A stretch of 64,000 nucleotides of DNA from Streptomyces sp. Act143 (GCF_003143935.1 NZ_QFRX01000001.1:5055327-5119326), one strand, 5' to 3'. Shown: positions 36,994 to 45,801, counted from the stretch's first letter. Program-made: numbers and translations. Notes: a model not told the origin generated them from the letters alone.

Positions 36994-37256
36994 GCGTTGT
37001 CCGGTTGCGCTCCGCTGTGCGCGCACAGCGCGGGGGCGGCCGTGGTGAGGACAATCACATGATGTGCGGCCGGGGACGGCGTGCTTCGTCGGTCTGCGTG
37101 GGGGCGGCAAGCTTCGTCGATCTGCGCCGGGCGAGCCCCGGCTTCAGCGAACGGATGCTGTCCGATCGCCTCAGCGAATTCGCCGGGCGGTAGCTGCCGG
37201 AGTGGGCGCCTGGGGAAGTTGCCGAGCGGTCGCTCCGGCAGAGGTCGTGGCGGGCC

Positions 37257-37283
37257 TTTTCCACAGCTGTGGAGTTGTCCACA
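37257..37283. promoter_or_regulatory. DnaA boxes upstream of the DUF2252 gene
   Basis: TTGTCCACA at 37275-37283 is a perfect Streptomyces-type box. Just before it, TCCACAGCTGTGGA (37259-37272) is a perfect 14-bp palindrome holding two half-matched boxes back to back. Confidence 0.6.
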
Positions 37284-37367
37284 GGGTCTGACGCGTTTCG
37301 GGCACCGGCTGTACGGTCTGGACGAGTTGATGTTCGGGCGCGTACGGGTTCGGGGGAGGCGGTCGGT

Positions 37368-38801
37368 GTGACCGAGGTCGGTGCAGAAGCGGTGGCGGAG
37401 GTCTCCGCCGGGGCGGGGCGCAGGCTGCCGCGCACGCGCGGCTTCGCCGCGTGGCCCGCGCAGGGTTCGCCCAAGGAGGAGGGCAAGTCGCTGCGGGCCA
37501 AGGTCCCGCGCAGGGCGCACGCCGAGCTCGACCTGGACGGCTCCCGCCCCGACGCGGTGAGCGCGGTCGAGGAGTCCAGCCGCGGACGCCTTCCCGAGCT
37601 CACCCCGATCCGCGTCGGACGGATGGCGGCCACGCCCTTCGCCTTCCTGCGCGGCTCGGCCGGCCTCATGGCGTACGACCTGGCGCGCACCCCCATGACC
37701 CGGATCGCGGCCCAGATCTGCGGCGACGCCCACGCGGCCAACTTCGGTCTCTACGGGGACGCGCGCGGCGACCTCGTCATGGACCTCAACGACTTCGACG
37801 AGACGGTGCCGGGCCCCTGGGAGTGGGACCTCAAGCGGCTCGCGGCCTCGCTGGTGCTCGCGGGCCGCGAGGCGGGCGCGGACGAGGACACCTGCCGCCA
37901 CGCGGCGCACGGCGCGGTGGGCGCCTACCGCCGCACCATGCGGCTGCTGGCCAAGCTGCCTGTGCTGGACGCGTGGAACGCCATCGCGGACGAGGAGCTC
38001 GTCTCCCACACCGACGCCCATGACCTGGTCGGCACGTTGCAGCGGGTCTCGGAGAAGGCGCGGGCCAACACCAGCGGGCGGTTCGCGGCGAAGTCGACCG
38101 AGCCGACCGAGGACGGGGGGCGTCGCTTCGTCGACGCGGCGCCGGTGCTGCGGCGGGTGCCGGACGCGGAGGCCGCGGCGGTGGCCGGGTCCCTGGAGCA
38201 GTACCTGGACACGCTCTCCGAGGACCGGCTGCCCCTGCTGGCCCGCCACGCGGTGCACGACGTGGCGTTCCGGGTGGTCGGCACGGGCAGCGTGGGCACC
38301 CGCTCGTACGTCGTCCTGCTCCTGGACCACCGCGGTGAACCGCTGGTCCTCCAGGTGAAGGAGGCCCGTCCCTCGGCGCTGCTGCCGCACCTGGCGACCG
38401 CCGGGTTCGAGGCGCCGGCCGTCGGGCACGAGGGCCGGCGGGTGGTTCTCGGGCAGAAGCGCATGCAGGTCGTCAGCGACATCCTGCTGGGCTGGACGAC
38501 GGTCGAGGGCCGTCCCTTCCAGGTACGACAGTTCCGCAACCGCAAGGGCAGCGTCGACCCCGCGGCACTCGCCGCCGACCAGATAGACGACTACGGCCGG
38601 ATGACCGGCGCGCTCCTGGCCCGCGCCCATTCGCACAGCGCCGACCCGCGCCTGGTCGCCGGGTACTGCGGCAAGAACGACGAGCTGGACGAGGCGATCG
38701 CGACGTTCGCCGTCGCCTACGCGGACCGCACGGAGGCGGACCACGCGGAGCTGGTGGCCGCGGTGCGGTCCGGGCGGATCGCGGGGGAGACGGGGGTGTG
38801 A
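37368..38801 (+). CDS. DUF2252 family protein
   Basis: A 477-residue protein from GTG 37368 (GGGGGAGG upstream). DUF2252 motifs are GSAGLMAYDLAR, the strongly conserved ICGDAHAANFG near residue 120, DLNDFDETVPGPWEWDLKRLAAS, and LVLQVKEARPSALLP near residue 325. The fold is related to kinase/aminoglycoside-phosphotransferase proteins (GDAHAANFG resembles the HGDLHxxN catalytic loop and NDFDE the metal-binding Asp). The substrate is not known. The next gene begins 31 bp downstream. The 270 bases between the tRNA-Leu terminator and the DnaA boxes show nothing recognisable. Confidence 0.85.
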   Translation: MTEVGAEAVAEVSAGAGRRLPRTRGFAAWPAQGSPKEEGKSLRAKVPRRAHAELDLDGSRPDAVSAVEESSRGRLPELTPIRVGRMAATPFAFLRGSAGLMAYDLARTPMTRIAAQICGDAHAANFGLYGDARGDLVMDLNDFDETVPGPWEWDLKRLAASLVLAGREAGADEDTCRHAAHGAVGAYRRTMRLLAKLPVLDAWNAIADEELVSHTDAHDLVGTLQRVSEKARANTSGRFAAKSTEPTEDGGRRFVDAAPVLRRVPDAEAAAVAGSLEQYLDTLSEDRLPLLARHAVHDVAFRVVGTGSVGTRSYVVLLLDHRGEPLVLQVKEARPSALLPHLATAGFEAPAVGHEGRRVVLGQKRMQVVSDILLGWTTVEGRPFQVRQFRNRKGSVDPAALAADQIDDYGRMTGALLARAHSHSADPRLVAGYCGKNDELDEAIATFAVAYADRTEADHAELVAAVRSGRIAGETGV

Positions 38802-38832
38802 GGGGACGCGTCGAGGGGCTGGGGGCCGGCGG

Positions 38833-39306
38833 GTGAAGTACGTCGATCTCGACGGGCGGGACGGGGACGTCACCGGTGTCCTCGACCCGCGGCCCTATCT
38901 GGCGAGGCTGCCCGAGCTGGCGGCGGGGCTGCCGCCGGGGGCGCGCGCGTTCGCCACCGACCCGGGGCACTACGACTTTTCCGGCAGGCGGTGCGTGAAG
39001 GACCTCAAGCCGCTGGCGGTGCGGCGGATCGGCGACGAGGAGATCGAGCTCCGCCTCGGGCACAACTGCTGGAAGCACGACGAGGATCTGCTCGTCCGGT
39101 ACGAGGGGGTCTCGCGGTTCCAGGTGGACGTCCTGGACGGCTGCGACGTGGCCGCGCTCGGGGAGGTCATCCTGGACGAGGTGCTGCCGTACGACGGCGG
39201 CTGCACCCATGAGCTCGCCTGCCGGCCGGGGACACTGGTCGTCGCGTGCCGGGACCTCGCGGCGCGGTGGGTGCCGGCGGACTGCCCGGACGCCCGGGAG
39301 AGCTGA
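38833..39306 (+). CDS. Hypothetical protein, unrecognised
   Basis: A 157-residue protein from GTG 38833, 31 bp after the DUF2252 gene and in the same direction. No family is recognised. It is acidic and mixed alpha/beta, with GHYDFSGRRCVKDLKP, GHNCWKHDEDLLVRYEGVSRFQVDV and a Cys-containing end (GGCTHELACRPGTLVVACRDLAARW). There is no signal peptide or membrane segment. Its frame and codon use fit a real gene. Operon position suggests a role linked to the DUF2252 protein, but this is inference. Start is uncertain because the ribosome site is weak. Confidence 0.65.
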   Translation: MKYVDLDGRDGDVTGVLDPRPYLARLPELAAGLPPGARAFATDPGHYDFSGRRCVKDLKPLAVRRIGDEEIELRLGHNCWKHDEDLLVRYEGVSRFQVDVLDGCDVAALGEVILDEVLPYDGGCTHELACRPGTLVVACRDLAARWVPADCPDARES

Positions 39307-39355
39307 CGTACACGGTGTCGGAGGGGCCGCCCCGGCCGTGGCCTACGCTGGTCGG

Positions 39356-40201
39356 GTGACGACCCCGGAAGCTGAGCAGGGTGGTGTCGCCGGCGGGACG
39401 CGGGCGGTGCCCGAGGACGGTGCGCCGCGGCCCGAGGAGCGGCTGGAGCGGGCCGTGCGGGCCGCCGAGCAGGCGCTGATCGAGTACGAGATCGCGGTGG
39501 AGACCTTCCGGGTCGAGGTCGAGAACTTCTCCCGGCTGCATCACCAGAAGCTCGGGCCCATGTACACCCGGCTCGATGAGCTGGACGCGCAGATCGCCGA
39601 GGTCAGGGCCGCCCGCAGCGGTGACCCCGAGGATCTGCGCAAGGCGGACGAGGCCCGGGCGCGGGTGCTGCCGATGCCGGACGTGGAGGAGCTGTTCCAC
39701 GGCTGGATGGACGGCGACGGGCTGTTCCCGGAGGCCGCCGCGATGCTCACGGACCAGCCGGTGCGGCCCCCGCAGCGGGTGCGGCCCAGCGACGAGGCCC
39801 GCAAGCTCTACCGCGAGCTGGCCCGCAAGGCCCATCCCGATCTGGCCCAGGACGAGACCGAGCGGGCCCGGCGCGAGGAGTTCATCACCCGCGTCAACGC
39901 CGCCTACGGCCGGGGTGACGAGCCGCTGCTGCGGGAGCTCGCCGAGGAGTGGGCGGCCGGGCCCAAGCCGCCGGAGCAGGGGCCGTCGGAGAGCGAGGAG
40001 CTCTACGCCCGCCTCGAATGGCTCGCCCAGCGCAAGGAGCTGCTGACCGTCGTCGCGCGGGAGCTGGAGGAGAGCGCGATCGGTGCGATGCTGCGCCTCG
40101 CCCCGGACGACCCGGACCGCCTCCTGGAGGAGATCGCCGAGCAACTGCTCGCCCAGGTCGCGGAGCGGGAGCGGGAGCTGGCGGAGCTGCTGGGGCAGTA
40201 G
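39356..40201 (+). CDS. J-domain-containing protein
   Basis: A 281-residue cytoplasmic protein from GTG 39356. A long helical N-terminal region (EERLERAVRAAEQALIEYEIAVETFRVEVENF, LDELDAQIAEVRAAR) is probably a coiled coil. Residues about 145-195 form a J-like domain with the HPD tripeptide in YRELARKAHPDLAQDE, which in DnaJ proteins stimulates the ATPase of DnaK. The rest is charged helices ending EQLLAQVAERERELAELLGQ. It resembles J-domain proteins found in Streptomyces outside the dnaK operon. The Hsp70 partner is unknown. Confidence 0.8.
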   Translation: MTTPEAEQGGVAGGTRAVPEDGAPRPEERLERAVRAAEQALIEYEIAVETFRVEVENFSRLHHQKLGPMYTRLDELDAQIAEVRAARSGDPEDLRKADEARARVLPMPDVEELFHGWMDGDGLFPEAAAMLTDQPVRPPQRVRPSDEARKLYRELARKAHPDLAQDETERARREEFITRVNAAYGRGDEPLLRELAEEWAAGPKPPEQGPSESEELYARLEWLAQRKELLTVVARELEESAIGAMLRLAPDDPDRLLEEIAEQLLAQVAERERELAELLGQ

Positions 40202-40337
40202 CTCCGCGGGGGCGTTGTCGGCGTCGGTGGGCACCTGCCGGGAGCGTGGCCGCCCCGGCCGGGGGCCGCTCTGCGGGCGCGGAGGGGCTGGGCGCGGGTG
40301 GCGAGGCGCCGGGCTGCTGGGCCGACGAGTGGGTGGC

Positions 40338-40421
40338 GGGCGTGCCCGCGTTGTGGTGGTGGGTGCTGGGCCGCCGGGGAGGTTCGGGCGTGCCCGCGTT
40401 GTGGTGGTGGGTGCTGGGCCG
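40338..40421. repeat. 36-bp direct repeat, 48-bp period
   Basis: Two identical 36-bp copies (40338-40373 and 40386-40421, beginning GGGCGTGCCCGCGTTGTGG) lie between the J-domain gene and the rhodanese gene. The 250-base gap otherwise holds nothing recognisable. Confidence 0.85.
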
Positions 40422-40455
40422 TGGGGTGTCTGGTGTGCTCAGGTAGCCTCGGGCC

Positions 40456-40803
40456 ATGAGTTTTGGTGCTGCATTGCCTTCGGTCGACGTCGCCGGTGTT
40501 CCGGCCGACGCCCTCGTCCTGGACGTCCGTGAGGCCGACGAATGGGCCGCCGGGCATGTGGAGGGCGCCCTGCACGTTCCCATGAGCGGTTTCGTGGCGC
40601 GGTTCGGTGAGGTCACCGAGGCGGTCGCCGATGGCCGGCGGGCCTATGTGATGTGCCGCGTCGGCGGCCGTTCCGCGCAGGTGACGCAGTATCTGGTGCA
40701 GCAGGGCATCGACGCGGTGAACATCGACGGCGGCATGCTGGCCTGGGAGGGCGCGGGCCGGCCGATGGTGACGGACAACGGCTCGCCCGCCTTCGTGCTG
40801 TAG
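40456..40803 (+). CDS. Single-domain rhodanese-like sulfurtransferase
   Basis: A 115-residue rhodanese. Its CDC25/rhodanese signatures are LVLDVREADEWAAGHVEGALHVPM and the active-site loop MCRVGGRSAQ, whose catalytic cysteine would carry a persulfide. A substrate such as thiosulfate or a sulfur-carrier partner is likely, but not shown. No signal peptide. The gene converges with the acyl-CoA dehydrogenase 32 bp away. Confidence 0.92.
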   Translation: MSFGAALPSVDVAGVPADALVLDVREADEWAAGHVEGALHVPMSGFVARFGEVTEAVADGRRAYVMCRVGGRSAQVTQYLVQQGIDAVNIDGGMLAWEGAGRPMVTDNGSPAFVL

Positions 40804-40835
40804 GCGCGGTCCGCGGCCCGGGCGGGTGACGGGCG

Positions 40836-41969
40836 TCAGCCCAGCGGGTGGGCCGCCAGCAGGTCGCCGAGGGTCTCCTCGTGGGCCGCTGCCGGGCCGA
40901 GCGACAGCTCCAGGTGCTTGGCCCAGGCGTGGTATCGGTGCAGGGGGTAGTCGACGTCGGCGCCGAAGCCGCCGTGCAGATGCTGTGCCGTCTGCACGAT
41001 CCGCCGGGCGCCCTCCGAGGCCCAGATCTTGGCGACCGCGACCTCACCGGACACGGGCAGCGTCCCTTGCGTCCCGGAGCCGAGCCGCCAGGCCGCCTGC
41101 CACAGGGTGGCTTCCATGGCCTTCAGGTCGATGTAGCGGTCGGCGGCCTGCACGGCGACCGCCTGGAAGGTGGCCACCGGGAACCCGAACTGCTCCCGCT
41201 TGCCGGTGTACTCGCTGGTCATCTTGAGCACCTGGCGGCCGAGGCCGAGTGCCTGCGCACAGGTCCCCACGGCCAGCAGGTGCCGCAGCCAGTCCCAGGC
41301 GCCGTCCGCGTCGAGCACGTCCCGCGCCGCGATCCGCGCCGACTCCAGGCGCAGTTCGCCCAGCCGCTCCCCCGTCGTGGAGAACTGCTCCGCGAGACCC
41401 ACCCCGTCCTGCTCCGGCGCCACCAGCGCGAGCACCGCATGTCCCGTCGCCGTGTGCGCGGGGACGACGACGAGGTCGGCGTCGTACGCCCACGGCACCG
41501 CCGTCTGCGTCCCGTCCAGGAGCCAGTCGGCGCCCTCCCGCCGTGCCGTCACGGCGAGTTCGGCCGGGTCGTGGCCGGTGCGGCCGCTCGCGGCGACCGT
41601 GAGGACGAGCTCCCCGCGCCCGGCCCGCTCCAGCAGGGCGGACCTCAACTCCTCGGTGCCGTAGGCCTGTACGGCGGCCACGGCGGCGCTGCTCTCCAGC
41701 AGCGGCACCCGGGCGAGCACCTTCGCCGACTCGCTCAGCACCAGGCACAGAGCGACGGCGTCCAGCCCCGCCCCGCCGTGCTCCTCCGCCAGCAGCAGGC
41801 TCAGCAGGTCCGCCTCGGCGAGCCTGGTCCACAGGGCCCGGTCGAAGTGGTCGGCGACGGCCCCCGTGGCCAGTGCCGGGCTGGGCACCGCGTCCGGCGC
41901 GACGTCCGCGAACACGCCCCGCGCCGCCTCGGCCGCCGCCTGCTGCTCCTCGGTGAAGCTGAAGTCCAC
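40836..41969 (-). CDS. Acyl-CoA dehydrogenase
   Basis: A 377-residue flavoprotein from GTG 41969. It has the three-part acyl-CoA dehydrogenase layout: helical N-terminus (MDFSFTEEQQAAAEAARGVFADV, LLLAEEHGGAGLDAV), middle beta domain, and C-terminal helical domain with SEYTGKREQFGFPVATFQAV, then AQHLHGGFGADVDYPLHRYHAWAKHLELSLG near the end. The conserved GGFGAD and RYHAWAK elements resemble FadE enzymes of the steroid and long-chain groups. The KstR-like palindrome 87 bp upstream of the start supports a role in lipid or sterol-like catabolism. The substrate cannot be read. Confidence 0.9.
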   Translation of the reverse strand: MDFSFTEEQQAAAEAARGVFADVAPDAVPSPALATGAVADHFDRALWTRLAEADLLSLLLAEEHGGAGLDAVALCLVLSESAKVLARVPLLESSAAVAAVQAYGTEELRSALLERAGRGELVLTVAASGRTGHDPAELAVTARREGADWLLDGTQTAVPWAYDADLVVVPAHTATGHAVLALVAPEQDGVGLAEQFSTTGERLGELRLESARIAARDVLDADGAWDWLRHLLAVGTCAQALGLGRQVLKMTSEYTGKREQFGFPVATFQAVAVQAADRYIDLKAMEATLWQAAWRLGSGTQGTLPVSGEVAVAKIWASEGARRIVQTAQHLHGGFGADVDYPLHRYHAWAKHLELSLGPAAAHEETLGDLLAAHPLG

Positions 41970-42056
41970 GGTCCCTGTCCTTCCTGCCCGTCCGACGGGT
42001 GGCCGGTCGACGAGGCAGCCCGTCGACCGGGCCGCCGAGCTGACGGACCGTCAAGA

Positions 42057-42070
42057 TAGAACAGGTTCTA
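42057..42070. promoter_or_regulatory. KstR-like operator upstream of the acyl-CoA dehydrogenase
   Basis: TAGAACAGGTTCTA is a perfect palindrome matching the KstR-type motif TNNAACNNGTTNNA. It lies about 90 bp upstream of the minus-strand acyl-CoA dehydrogenase start, and about 57 bp past the paaE stop. Confidence 0.7.
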
Positions 42071-42126
42071 GAAGAAGGGAACGGGGCGGCGGTGCCCGCC
42101 TGACGGCCGCGGGCGTCCGGCGGTGG

Positions 42127-43191
42127 CTATCTGTCGAAGTCCAGCTCCACCGTCTCCGTCGCCGGATGCGACTGGCAGGCCAGCACATAACCGGCCTCCG
42201 TCTCCTCCGGCTCCAGCGCGAAGTTGCGGTCCATGCGGACCTCGCCGGAGACGAGGAAGGCCCGGCAGGTCCCGCACACCCCGCCCTTGCAGGCGTAGGG
42301 GGCGTCGGGGCGGTTGCGCAGGACCGTCTCCAGGAGGGACTCGCCGTCCTGGACGGGCCAGGTGCCGCCACGGCCGTCGAGCCGGGCGGTGACCGTGCTG
42401 TGCGCGGGCGCGGGGGCGGCCGGGGCGGCCGGGGTGCCCGCGTCGACGTGGAAGATCTCCTGGTGGATGCGGGTGCGTGCCACGCCGAGTTCCTTGAGGG
42501 CCCGTTCCGCGCCCTGCACCAACCCGAACGGGCCGCACAGGAACCAGCCCGCCACGTCGGCCACCGGCAGCAGTGCGGGCAGCAGCCCGGTCAGCCGCTC
42601 CCGGTCGAGCCGTCCGGACGGCAGGCCCGCCTGCTGCTCCTCCCGGGACAGCACCGTCACCAGCTGAAGCCGCTCGGGGTAGCGGTCCTTCAGGTCGGCG
42701 ACCTCGTCCAGGAACATCGTCGAGGCGGCCGTACGGTCGCTGCGGATCAGGCAGAACCGGGCGTCCGGCTCCCGCGCGAGCAGCGTCGACATGATCGACA
42801 GCACCGGGGTGATGCCGCTGCCGCCGACGATCGCCGCGTACAGCCCGGGGGCGGGGGCGAGCGTGAAGCGGCCCGCCGGGGTCATCACCTCCACCTCGTC
42901 GCCGACGTTGATCTCCTTGAGCGCGTACGTCGAGAACGCGCCGCCCTCCACCAGCCGTACCCCGACCCGGAGTTGACGCGGCGCCGCGCCGCCGTGCGGA
43001 GCCGGGGAGCAGATGGAGTACGTGCGGCGGATCTCCGTGCCGTCGGCCGTGCGCCGCAGGGCGAGATGCTGGCCCGGGGCGTGGCGGTAGGCCTCGGCGA
43101 GCTCCGGCGGCACGGAGAAGGTGAGCGCCACGGAGTCGTCGGTGAGCCGGTCGACCGCCGCCACCGGGAGCGCGTGGAAGCGGGCCATCAC
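42127..43191 (-). CDS. paaE: Phenylacetyl-CoA epoxidase reductase subunit PaaE
   Basis: A 354-residue flavin/iron-sulfur reductase that passes electrons from NADPH to the PaaA di-iron centre. The N-terminal part has the ferredoxin-reductase fold (FAD motif RRTYSICS near residue 56; NAD(P) motif VGGSGITPVLS near 122; CGPFGLVQ near 225). The C-terminal domain holds a plant-type 2Fe-2S cluster in YACKGGVCGTCRAF, with a final Cys in LACQSHP. The GTG start at 43191 overlaps the paaD stop by four bases. It is the last gene of paaABCDE. Confidence 0.95.
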   Translation of the reverse strand: MMARFHALPVAAVDRLTDDSVALTFSVPPELAEAYRHAPGQHLALRRTADGTEIRRTYSICSPAPHGGAAPRQLRVGVRLVEGGAFSTYALKEINVGDEVEVMTPAGRFTLAPAPGLYAAIVGGSGITPVLSIMSTLLAREPDARFCLIRSDRTAASTMFLDEVADLKDRYPERLQLVTVLSREEQQAGLPSGRLDRERLTGLLPALLPVADVAGWFLCGPFGLVQGAERALKELGVARTRIHQEIFHVDAGTPAAPAAPAPAHSTVTARLDGRGGTWPVQDGESLLETVLRNRPDAPYACKGGVCGTCRAFLVSGEVRMDRNFALEPEETEAGYVLACQSHPATETVELDFDR

Positions 43192-43709
43192 AACTCCTTG
43201 AAGTGGTCGAACGGTTCACGGCAGGCGAGGCAGCGGCGCAGCGCCTTGCAGGCGGTGGAGGAGAAGCGGCTGAGCAGCTCGGTGTCGGCGGAGCCGCAGT
43301 GCGGGCAGTGGACGGGGGGCGGGGCGAGGGTGCGGGTGGCGCTCAGGGACACCGGGACCGGGCCGGCGGTCCGCTGCGGGCGCGGGGGCGCTATGCCGAA
43401 CTCCCGTAGTTTGCGGCGGCCTTCGGGGGAGATGTCGTCCGTCGACCAGGCGGGCGTGAGCACGGTGCGGACGGTGACGTCCCGGACGCCGTGGGCGTGC
43501 AGGGCGCGCTCTATGTCGAGGGACATCGCCTCGATGGCGGGGCAGCCGGTGTAGGTCGGGGTCAGTTCGACCTCGACGGTGTCGGGGCCGTCGGCGTGCA
43601 CCGCGCGGACGACGCCGAGCTCCTGCAGGGTGAGCACGGGCAGTTCGGGGTCGGGTACCGCGCCGGCGATCTCCAGCAGTTCCGCCTCCAGCGGGGTCGC
43701 GGTCACCAT
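43188..43709 (-). CDS. paaD: Phenylacetyl-CoA epoxidase maturation protein PaaD
   Basis: A 173-residue protein of the DUF59/MIP18 family with conserved DPELPVLTLQELGVVR and LTPTYTGCPAIEAMSLDIE. A C-terminal zinc- or iron-binding cysteine cluster (HCPHCGSADTELLSRFSSTACKALRRCLACREPF) is characteristic of PaaD. It is thought to assist Fe-S cluster or active-site assembly of the epoxidase complex. It overlaps paaC by seven bases at its start and paaE at its end. Confidence 0.94.
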   Translation of the reverse strand: MVTATPLEAELLEIAGAVPDPELPVLTLQELGVVRAVHADGPDTVEVELTPTYTGCPAIEAMSLDIERALHAHGVRDVTVRTVLTPAWSTDDISPEGRRKLREFGIAPPRPQRTAGPVPVSLSATRTLAPPPVHCPHCGSADTELLSRFSSTACKALRRCLACREPFDHFKEL

Positions 43710-44425
43710 GACGCCCCCGGGTGGCTGCGGTGCAGGTGCTGCATCTCGGCGAGCATGCGCCCGAAGGGTTCGGTGTGCAGGCCCTGCCGGCCCGCTCCGG
43801 CCGTCCACGCGCCCGTGCGCGGCCCCTCGGGGACGGTGAGACCGGCGCGGCCCAGGACGTCCGTGACGCACGCGAGCCAGGCCGCCTCCAGGGCCGCCCC
43901 GTCGACCGTCAGGCCCTCCACCGGCTGGAACATCTCCCCGGTGAACCGCCACAGCGCGCCGCACGCCCGCTGCATCCGCTCCCGGCTGACGTCCGTGCCG
44001 TCGCCGAGCCGCAGGGTCCACTGCTCGGCGTGGTCGCGGTGGTAGGCGACCTCCTTGACGGCCTTCGCGGCTAGCGGCGCGAACGGGCCGTCCTGGGCGG
44101 CGAGTTCGGCGTACAGCAGGTGCTGGTAAGTGGAGAAGAAGAGCTGGCGGGCGATGGTGTGGGCGAAGTCGCCGTTCGGCTGCTCCACCAGCTGGAGGTT
44201 GCGGAAGGCGCGCTCCTCGCGCAGGTAGGCCAGTTCGTCCTCGTCGCCGACCATCGACAGCAGGACGCGGGCCTGGCCCAGCAGGTCGAGCGCGATGTTG
44301 GCGAGGGCGACCTCCTCCTCCAGCACGGGCGCGTGGCCCGCCCATTCGCCGAGGCGGTGGGAGAGCACCAGGGCGTCGTCGCCGAGGGCCAGGGCGGCGG
44401 CGTGCGTGGTCACGTCGACGGTCAC
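43703..44425 (-). CDS. paaC: Phenylacetyl-CoA epoxidase structural subunit PaaC
   Basis: A 240-residue structural homologue of PaaA that keeps the di-iron fold but lacks a full set of metal ligands in the family. It has ALALGDDALVLSHRLGEWAG, ANIALDLLGQARVLLS and FFSTYQHLLYAEL. The GTG at 44425 overlaps the paaB stop (GTGA). With PaaA it forms the catalytic (AC)2 core. Confidence 0.94.
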   Translation of the reverse strand: MTVDVTTHAAALALGDDALVLSHRLGEWAGHAPVLEEEVALANIALDLLGQARVLLSMVGDEDELAYLREERAFRNLQLVEQPNGDFAHTIARQLFFSTYQHLLYAELAAQDGPFAPLAAKAVKEVAYHRDHAEQWTLRLGDGTDVSRERMQRACGALWRFTGEMFQPVEGLTVDGAALEAAWLACVTDVLGRAGLTVPEGPRTGAWTAGAGRQGLHTEPFGRMLAEMQHLHRSHPGASW

Positions 44426-44709
44426 AGGTGCTTCACCCCCTCCGGGATCTCGTAGAACGTGGGATGGCGGTACGGCTTGTCGGCGGCCGGTTCGAAGAAC
44501 GGGTCCTTCTCGTCCGGGGAGGACGCGGTGATCGCGGACGACGGGACGACCCAGATCGACACGCCCTCGCCGCGGCGGGTGTACAGGTCGCGGGCGTTGC
44601 GCAGGGCGAGCTCCGCGTCCGGCGCGTGCAGGCTGCCGGCGTGGGTGTGCGAGAGGCCCCGGCGCGAGCGCACGAAGACCTCCCACAGGGGCCAGTCGGT
44701 GTTCGTCAT
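44422..44709 (-). CDS. paaB: Phenylacetyl-CoA epoxidase bridging subunit PaaB
   Basis: A 95-residue protein with the PaaB pattern WPLWEVFVRSRRGLSHTHAGSLHAPDAELAL and IWVVPSSAITASSPDEKDPFFEPAADKPYRHPTFY. PaaB bridges AC heterodimers in the epoxidase complex and is essential in related organisms. Its ATG overlaps the paaA stop by four bases. Confidence 0.95.
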   Translation of the reverse strand: MTNTDWPLWEVFVRSRRGLSHTHAGSLHAPDAELALRNARDLYTRRGEGVSIWVVPSSAITASSPDEKDPFFEPAADKPYRHPTFYEIPEGVKHL

Positions 44710-45701
44710 GCCTGCTGTTCTCCCGTTCCGCCCGTTCCGTGGCTGTGCTTGGCGGCGTAGGCCGCTGCCGCCTCCCGCACCCAGGCGCCCTCCTCATGGG
44801 CGCGCGTGCGCTGGGTGATCCGCTGTTCGTTGCAGGGGCCGTTGCCCTTGAGGACGTCCCAGAACTCGGTCCAGTCGATCGGCCCGAAGTCGTGATGCCC
44901 CCGCTCCTCGTTCCACTTCAGGTCCGGGTCGGGGAGGGTCAGGCCCAGGGACTCGGCCTGCGGGACGCAGATGTCGACGAAGCGCTGGCGCAGCTCGTCG
45001 TTGGAGTGCCGCTTGATCTTCCAGGCCATCGACTGTGCGGAGTGCGAGGACTCGTCGTCGGGCGGGCCGAACATCATCAGCGACGGCCACCACCAGCGGT
45101 CCACCGCGTCCTGCGCCATGGCGTGCTGCTCGGGGGTGCCCTTGCTCAGGGCGAGCAGCAGCTCGTATCCCTGGCGCTGGTGGAAGGACTCCTCCTTGCA
45201 GATGCGGACCATCGCGCGCGCGTACGGGCCGTAGGAACAGCGGCACAGGGGGACCTGGTTGGTGATCGCGGCGCCGTCCACGAGCCAGCCGATCGCGCCG
45301 ACGTCGGCCCAGGTCAGCGTCGGGTAGTTGAAGATCGAGGAGTACTTCTGGCGGCCGGAGTGCAGCTTGTCGAGCAGCTCGTCGCGGCTGGTGCCGAGGG
45401 TTTCGGCCGCGCTGTAGAGGTACAGGCCGTGCCCGGCCTCGTCCTGGACCTTGGCCATCAGGATGGCCTTGCGGCGCAGGCTCGGCGCGCGCGTGATCCA
45501 GTTGGCCTCCGGCTGCATGCCGATGATCTCGGAGTGGGCGTGCTGGGCGATCTGGCGGACCAGCGTGGCGCGGTAGGCGTCCGGCATCCAGTCGCGTGGC
45601 TCGATGCGCTCGTCGGCGGCCACGGCGGCGTCGAAGGCGCGCTCGTACGCGTCCTGGCCGGCGGTGTCCGTCCTGTCGTACGCCTGTGCTGCTGTTGCCA
45701 T
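44706..45701 (-). CDS. paaA: Phenylacetyl-CoA 1,2-epoxidase catalytic subunit PaaA
   Basis: A 331-residue di-iron oxygenase that converts phenylacetyl-CoA to ring-1,2-epoxyphenylacetyl-CoA, the committed step of aerobic phenylacetate breakdown. Iron-ligand motifs are visible: VQDEAGHGLYLY near residue 110 (Glu and His) and CKEESFHQRQGYE near 185. The ATG at 45701 follows GAGGGGG. The operator-like ACCGATCGTTCGGT lies 43-56 bp upstream. It is the first gene of the operon paaABCDE. Confidence 0.97.
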   Translation of the reverse strand: MATAAQAYDRTDTAGQDAYERAFDAAVAADERIEPRDWMPDAYRATLVRQIAQHAHSEIIGMQPEANWITRAPSLRRKAILMAKVQDEAGHGLYLYSAAETLGTSRDELLDKLHSGRQKYSSIFNYPTLTWADVGAIGWLVDGAAITNQVPLCRCSYGPYARAMVRICKEESFHQRQGYELLLALSKGTPEQHAMAQDAVDRWWWPSLMMFGPPDDESSHSAQSMAWKIKRHSNDELRQRFVDICVPQAESLGLTLPDPDLKWNEERGHHDFGPIDWTEFWDVLKGNGPCNEQRITQRTRAHEEGAWVREAAAAYAAKHSHGTGGTGEQQA

Positions 45702-45743
45702 GTGGCCCCCTCGACCCCGGTCCCTGCCCGGAGCAAGTTCCCG

Positions 45744-45757
45744 ACCGATCGTTCGGT
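45744..45757. promoter_or_regulatory. PaaR-like operator upstream of paaA
   Basis: ACCGATCGTTCGGT is the exact reverse complement of ACCGAACGATCGGT at 50754-50767. It fits the PaaR-type consensus ACCGNNCGNNCGGT known from Corynebacterium. Confidence 0.75.
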
Positions 45758-45801
45758 TCGTCGCATCCATGGTGTGCCGGGCGCCGTAAGGTGTCAACCG
45801 C

